Shown here piece after piece: positions 60,431 through 64,000 of a stretch of DNA of 64,000 nucleotides. The translations under genes and the position numbers were made by a program. The stretch lies in the NCBI RefSeq assembly GCF_016859125.1, contig NZ_CP069338.1, positions 10,171,501 through 10,235,500 of the forward strand, given 5' to 3'. A model generated the notes under the pieces. The model ran no database searches. It was not told where the DNA came from and was given only the letters and a program-made list of their open reading frames with translations. The DNA comes from Archangium violaceum. GTDB lineage: Bacteria; Myxococcota; Myxococcia; Myxococcales; Myxococcaceae. Each line of letters starts with the position of its first letter. Position 1 is the first letter of the stretch.

Positions 60431-61438
60431 GTGCTTCCTGTTCACACCCTCCTGTCCGCCTTCCTGACGTTCCAGACACCCGCTCCCGCGAAGCCCGCCA
60501 CCCCGGCGCAGGCCACCACGCCCGAGCAGTCCGCCGTCGCCGCCGAGCGCGCCGCCGCTTCCGCCGAGCGTGCCGCCGCCGCCGCCGAGCGTGCCGCCGA
60601 GGCCAATGCCCGCATGGCGGAGGCCATCGAACAGCTCGCCAAGGGCCTCGCCGGCACGGCCGCTCCCGCCGAGCCGCCCCCGCCTCCCGCGCCGCCCGCC
60701 GAGAAGAAGGAGGAGGCGAAGAAGGACGTCTGGGATGTCACGGTGGGCCTGGGCCTCATCTTCATCACCGGCAATGCCTCCACCGTCACGTTCAACGGAT
60801 TGGTCACTGCGGAGAGCAAGACTGAGAACTGGATCTACTCCGTCAAGGCCACGGGCGTTTACGGCGAGAGCCGTCCCCCCGAGTTGGCGGGAGCTCCGGA
60901 GGCGTCCCAGGTGGTGGCGCTCAACGCGGCCCTCCAGCTTCGCGGAGACCGGCGCTTCAACGAGAAGCTCAGCGGCTACCTGCTGGCCGGCGCGGAGACG
61001 GACCACGTGAAGAGCGTGGAGGCGCGTGGCATCGGCGAGGCGGGTATCGGCCTCATCTGGTGGGACTTGAAGCGGAAGGACGGCGGCGACTCCTTCCTGC
61101 GTACGGACCTGGCCTTCCGCTACGCCCGTGAGACGCGCTTCCAGTACTACCCCACGCGCGTGGATCTGCCGGATGTGTCGCTCGGCGGCCCCCGCTTCGG
61201 CGCGACCTTCCGCTACGCCATCAACCGGGATGTCGCCCTGCTGGAAGAGCTCAGCGTCCTGCCCAGCCTCATCGAGGGCTCGCGTCTGCTCGTTGGCAAC
61301 CAGACGCAGCTCTCCGTGAAGCTCACGCAGGCGCTGGCGGTCACCACCACCTTCCTCCTCCAGTACGACAGCGCGCCCGCCGAGGGGAAGGTGCCCACCG
61401 ACACCTCGCTCGCCGTGAGCGCCACGGTGACCTTCTAG
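60431..61438 (+). CDS. DUF481 outer membrane beta-barrel protein with coiled-coil N-terminus
   Basis: The 335-residue protein starts with a GTG at 60431 and a hydrophobic leader (VHTLLSAFLTFQTPA), then an Ala/Glu heptad coil (AAERAAASAERAAAAAERAA), a Pro-rich spacer and the DUF481 barrel (DVTVGLGLIFITGNASTVTF, VYGESRPPEL, RYARETRFQYYPTRVDL, ATVTF at the end). The family forms YdiY-like outer membrane barrels of unknown transport role. The terminal aromatic residue (TVTF) is the usual beta-signal for the BAM machinery. The coil ahead of the barrel is an extra compared with plain DUF481 proteins and may reach into the periplasm. Confidence 0.85.
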   Translation: MLPVHTLLSAFLTFQTPAPAKPATPAQATTPEQSAVAAERAAASAERAAAAAERAAEANARMAEAIEQLAKGLAGTAAPAEPPPPPAPPAEKKEEAKKDVWDVTVGLGLIFITGNASTVTFNGLVTAESKTENWIYSVKATGVYGESRPPELAGAPEASQVVALNAALQLRGDRRFNEKLSGYLLAGAETDHVKSVEARGIGEAGIGLIWWDLKRKDGGDSFLRTDLAFRYARETRFQYYPTRVDLPDVSLGGPRFGATFRYAINRDVALLEELSVLPSLIEGSRLLVGNQTQLSVKLTQALAVTTTFLLQYDSAPAEGKVPTDTSLAVSATVTF

Positions 61439-61524
61439 GGCAGTGGCGGGGCCGCACGTCCCGGGAGCAGGCAGGAGACCTGGGCCCCCGCGCTCCCCCG
61501 GAGCGCGTGGATAGCTTGTCGCCC

Positions 61525-61803
61525 ATGGCTCCTGTGACTCTCTATACGAAGACGTACTGCGGCTACTCGAAGCGGGCCAAGGCCCTCCTGTCCGACAAGG
61601 GCGTGGACTTCGAGGACATCGACGTAACGGAAGACGAGGCGCGCTTCTCCGAGATGGTGGAGCGCACCGGCGGCGGGACGACGGTGCCGCAGATCTTCAT
61701 CGCCGGGCGGCACATCGGCGGCCTCACCGAGTTGGCCGAGTTCGACGAGCGCGGAGAGTTGGACTCACTCCGAGGCGGCGAGAGCCCCGCCACGAGCCCG
61801 TAG
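61525..61803 (+). CDS. grxC: glutaredoxin, GrxC-like with CGYS active site
   Basis: The 92-residue thioredoxin-fold protein reads APVTLYTKTYCGYSKRAKAL, with active site C-G-Y-S. The second Cys of the usual CPYC is Ser, so it is a monothiol-type site, although the rest (GGTTVPQIFIAGRHIGGLTE with the cis-Pro TVP and GG motif) looks like the dithiol GrxC class. It would reduce glutathione mixed disulfides or move iron-sulphur clusters. The start at ATG 61525 is preferred to GTG 61507. It ends 1 base before the convergent epimerase stop. Confidence 0.9.
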   Translation: MAPVTLYTKTYCGYSKRAKALLSDKGVDFEDIDVTEDEARFSEMVERTGGGTTVPQIFIAGRHIGGLTELAEFDERGELDSLRGGESPATSP

Positions 61804-61804
61804 C

Positions 61805-62767
61805 TCAGCCCTCGCGGCCCCTGTACCACGCCACCAGCCTGGCGAGCCCCTGCTCCAGCGGCACCGAGGGACGGAAGCCCGTCTCCCGCTCCAGCGCCGT
61901 CACGTCCGCGCACGTCACCTCCAGCTCCCCAGGCTGCGCGGGCCGCAGTTCGACCCAGGCCTTCATCCTCAACTGCTCCTCCAGCAGGTCCACGAATCGC
62001 GCCATCGCCACCGACGTGCCCCGGCCCACGTTCAGCACGCGGTACGGCGGTGGCCCCGCGGGTGGCTTGTCCAGCACCCGAACCAGCGCCTCCACGACGT
62101 CATCCACGTACGTGAAGTCGCGCCGCATCATCCCCTCGGCGTGCAGCACGATGGGACGGCCCTCCAGCATCAACCGGAGGAACAGCATCGGCGCCATGTC
62201 CGGCCGGCCCCATGGGCCGTACACCGTGAACAGCCGCAGCCCCGTCACCGGCAGCCCGTACTGGTGGCTGAAGACGTGCGCCATCATCTCGTCCGCGCGC
62301 TTCGTCACCGCGTAGACGCTCAGCGGGCGATCCGCCGCCGCCTGCTCCGAGAAGGGCAACGGCGTCCCCGCGCCGTACACCGAACTCGACGAGGCGAACA
62401 CCAGGTGACCCACCCCCACCTGCCGGCTCAGCTCCAACACCTGCAGGAAGCCGGTGATGTTCGTCTCCGCGTAGTCCGTCGCCTCCGAGGCCAACGACCT
62501 CACGCCCACCCGTGCCGCCAGGTGCACCACGCGCTCGGGTCGCGCTCCCTCGAAGAGCTCCCGGCAGGACTTCGCGTCACGGATGTCCATCCGGTGGAAG
62601 CCGAAGTTCGGCGCCGCCTTCAGCCGCGACAGCCGCGTCGCCTTCAGCGTCACGTCTCCCGACGCGTCCAGGTTGTCCACGCCGATGACCGTGTCCCCGC
62701 GCGCGAGCAGCCGCTCACACACGTGGTATCCGATGAAACCCGCTGCGCCCGTGACGAGCACCTTCAT
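61805..62767 (-). CDS. NAD-dependent sugar epimerase/dehydratase, UDP-glucuronate 4-epimerase-like
   Basis: The 320-residue extended SDR has the start MKVLVTGAAGFIGYHVCERL (GxxGxxG), NLDASGDV after the second strand, MDIRDAKSC, VVHLAARVGVRSL, catalytic FASSSSVYGAGT with Ser and the YAVTK (Tyr-x3-Lys) pair, and RLFTVYGPWGRPDM. The latter motif and the length point to UDP-glucuronate 4-epimerase (forming UDP-galacturonate) or a close sugar epimerase for cell-surface polysaccharides. The gene beyond it on the same strand is a decayed FAD oxidoreductase, so a former glycan cluster may be present. The ATG is at 62767. Confidence 0.9.
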   Translation of the reverse strand: MKVLVTGAAGFIGYHVCERLLARGDTVIGVDNLDASGDVTLKATRLSRLKAAPNFGFHRMDIRDAKSCRELFEGARPERVVHLAARVGVRSLASEATDYAETNITGFLQVLELSRQVGVGHLVFASSSSVYGAGTPLPFSEQAAADRPLSVYAVTKRADEMMAHVFSHQYGLPVTGLRLFTVYGPWGRPDMAPMLFLRLMLEGRPIVLHAEGMMRRDFTYVDDVVEALVRVLDKPPAGPPPYRVLNVGRGTSVAMARFVDLLEEQLRMKAWVELRPAQPGELEVTCADVTALERETGFRPSVPLEQGLARLVAWYRGREG

Positions 62768-62817
62768 GACTCGACTCCCATCGCGGGCGAGGACCCCGGA
62801 ACACCCCCCTGGGGATG

Positions 62818-62853
62818 ACCCTCACCCGCTCCCTCTTCTCAGAAGGAGAAGGA
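62818..62853. repeat. degenerate REP-like repeat
   Basis: CCCTCACCCGCTCCCTCTTCT and AGAAGGAGAAGG resemble the lead and stem of the two repeats at 29764 and 35194, with a short CTTCT-C-AGAAG core. It lies between the epimerase gene and the FAD-oxidoreductase pseudogene. Confidence 0.4.
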
Positions 62854-62864
62854 CATAGCACCAG

Positions 62865-63318
62865 TCAGTCCTCGATCTGCGTTTCGAGGAAGGGTTTTTG
62901 CCGGTCACGCCACTCCCGGGAAGTCGTGCCTTCCGCGATCAGTCTCCCCAACGCCAATCCCGCCGCGCAGGCGTGATGCACGTTGTCATGGACGAACAGT
63001 GCGTTCCGACCCAATGGGTAGAGTCCGCCACCTTACTCGTTGCGTCAGCGCGCGGAAACCCAGGCGCTCGGCCGCCTCGTGCCGCCCCACCCAACCGCAC
63101 AACAGCGGCAGCGGCACCGTCGCCACCACCGACTCCGCCGCCAACTCCCGTCCCGCCACCCCCACGGCCATCACCCTCCCCCGCTCCAGCATCAGGCCCT
63201 CGGCCAGCGCTCCGAAGCCACCCTCCGGGTAGAAGTAGCGTCGCCCCGCCGACGAGCCTCCACGCCCGAGCACCGTCCCCGGGCTGGAGGAGAAGCTGAA
63301 GCGCCTGGGGAATCCCAC
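62865..63318 (-). pseudogene. FAD-dependent amine-oxidase-like gene, decayed
   Basis: Two frames of one family remain. From 63318 the frame reads FSFSSSPGTVLGRGGSSAG, YFYPEGGFGALAEGLML, AGRELAAESVVATVPLPLLC and LGFRALTQ, the middle part of a protoporphyrinogen-oxidase-like or UDP-galactopyranose-mutase-like enzyme. A different frame then gives the family's C-terminus: GGLYPLGRNALFVHDNVHHA, CAAGLALGRLIAEG, ending TGA at 62867. The join (near 63030) lacks the expected 70-100 residues between, so a deletion plus frameshift is indicated. The FAD-binding N-terminus is also absent. It lies upstream of the epimerase gene on the same strand, where glycan genes are often found. Confidence 0.72.
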
Positions 63319-63451
63319 TCCCTGAGCGCTGGCACAGGCAGCCAGGCCGGTGCTCGACCCAGGAACCGCGAGAAGTCAGGGACTTGGATCGCAATCATGT
63401 TGCAGGTACAACTCCAGGGACGAATCCCCGGTTTCGTCCTGGAGCGAGAGA

Positions 63452-64000
63452 ATGACACCGATGGCGCTTCCCCTGAGTCTGGCGGCGTGGGTGCTGGCTC
63501 CCCTGGTGGGGTGGTGTGTGAGGGGACGACGTCCCGCCACCGCGGCGCTGGAGGGCCTCGTCTTCGTGGCGCTGGGCGGCATGGTGCTGGTGCACATCCT
63601 CCCGCACAGCCTGTCGCTCGCGGGGATGGGAGCGCTGGGGGCGGCCGGAGTGGGGCTCGGGCTGGCCCTCGCGCTGGGACGGAAGCTGCCGTCAGCGGCC
63701 GGGCTGGTGCTGGCGGTGGTGGGGCTGGCGGTGCACGCGGCACTCGAGGGGCGAGCCCTATCGCTGCACGGCGCCGGGAGTGGAACGCTCGCGGTGCTCG
63801 CGGTGGTGTTGCACCGGCTGCCGCTGGGTCTGGGGCTGTGGTGGCTCGTCCGGCCGGTGGTGGGCACCCTGGGCGCCAGTGCGCTGCTGGTGACGGTGGC
63901 GCTCGTCGGGGGCGTGGGTCTGGGCTGGGGCGGCTCCGTTCTCGAGCCCGGCCTGCTCCGGGTGGCCGCCCTCCTCCAGGCCTTCACCGCGGGCGCATTC
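63452..64000 (+). CDS. ZIP-like membrane protein, N-terminal part (runs off the window)
   Basis: The frame is open from the ATG at 63452 to the window edge (183 codons). It is almost all hydrophobic: MTPMALPLSLAAWVLAPLVG, LVFVALGGMVLVHILPHSLS, LPSAAGLVLAVVGLAVHAAL. The layout and the pairs VHAALEGRAL and VLHRLPLGLGLWWL recall TM4 (HNxxDG) and TM5 (HxxPEG) of ZIP metal transporters, but Glu of the second motif is replaced (HRLPLG) and the first has Glu in place of Asp-Gly order. LLQAFTAGAF at the edge is also ZIP-like. So a ZIP relative with an altered metal site is the best guess. Confidence 0.6.
   Translation, partial: MTPMALPLSLAAWVLAPLVGWCVRGRRPATAALEGLVFVALGGMVLVHILPHSLSLAGMGALGAAGVGLGLALALGRKLPSAAGLVLAVVGLAVHAALEGRALSLHGAGSGTLAVLAVVLHRLPLGLGLWWLVRPVVGTLGASALLVTVALVGGVGLGWGGSVLEPGLLRVAALLQAFTAGAF

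Overview
This 64 kb window is GC-rich, densely coded chromosomal DNA. It most likely comes from a myxobacterium of the Cystobacterineae type (Archangium/Cystobacter/Stigmatella-like). That placement is inference. It rests on the GC-rich third codon positions, the many lipoproteins, the hybrid sensory kinase, a candidate LexA site of the Myxococcus type in front of an error-prone polymerase, and a SitA-like polymorphic toxin lipoprotein. I saw no rRNA, tRNA, CRISPR array, prophage or transposase.

Layout. 1-3.1 kb: the 3' end of truD, then an ECF sigma factor / zinc anti-sigma factor / bactofilin-like membrane protein operon. 3.1-14 kb: housekeeping and stress genes (DUF1330 protein, SDR, secreted serine protease, universal stress protein, threonine aldolase, cyclopropane fatty acid synthase, a second bactofilin-like exported protein, acyltransferase, exonuclease III, hydrolase, aldo/keto reductase with a phytanoyl-CoA dioxygenase). 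14-20 kb: a GAF/PAS hybrid kinase, an endonuclease/exonuclease/phosphatase-fold lipoprotein that has lost its catalytic residues, a tyrosinase with a His-rich partner, and a WbqC-like protein. 20-26 kb: an inhibitory-type serpin lipoprotein, an AAA ATPase, an AidB-like acyl-CoA dehydrogenase and a membrane-anchored hydrolase.

26-30 kb is the accessory heart of the window. It holds a frameshifted GyrB-like pseudogene and a SitA-like WHH-nuclease toxin lipoprotein. The toxin is translationally coupled to a tandem series of DUF2019 proteins, probably immunity proteins: one intact, one reduced to a C-terminal fragment, and one broken at an A7 tract. This stretch looks less GC-rich than its flanks. 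30-44 kb: an SPFH + NAD-kinase-like pair behind a 39-bp nested palindrome, dnaE2, a DUF3142 pair, a phosphotransferase pseudogene, an NfeD/stomatin/TolQ-like group and an ABC-F ATPase. 44-53 kb: a GMC oxidoreductase fused to a cysteine-nucleophile alpha/beta hydrolase, divergent from a run of four unusual genes (PhoD-like phosphatase, permuted-papain-like protein, SRPBCC-MBL fusion, nitroreductase-like protein). 53-64 kb: an oxidoreductase, a hydrolase, and then a LysR regulator divergent from a tight acyl-CoA dehydrogenase / SDR / APH-kinase / histidine phosphatase operon. Its composition matches the 4-hydroxyacyl-CoA phosphorylation route known from bacterial levulinate catabolism and human ACAD10/11. 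A DUF481 porin-like protein, a glutaredoxin, a sugar epimerase, an FAD-oxidoreductase pseudogene and the start of a ZIP-like membrane protein close the window.

The strongest candidates for a second look are the toxin/immunity island, the 4-hydroxyacid operon, the GMC-hydrolase neighbourhood, the tyrosinase partner gene and the pseudoenzyme lipoprotein.
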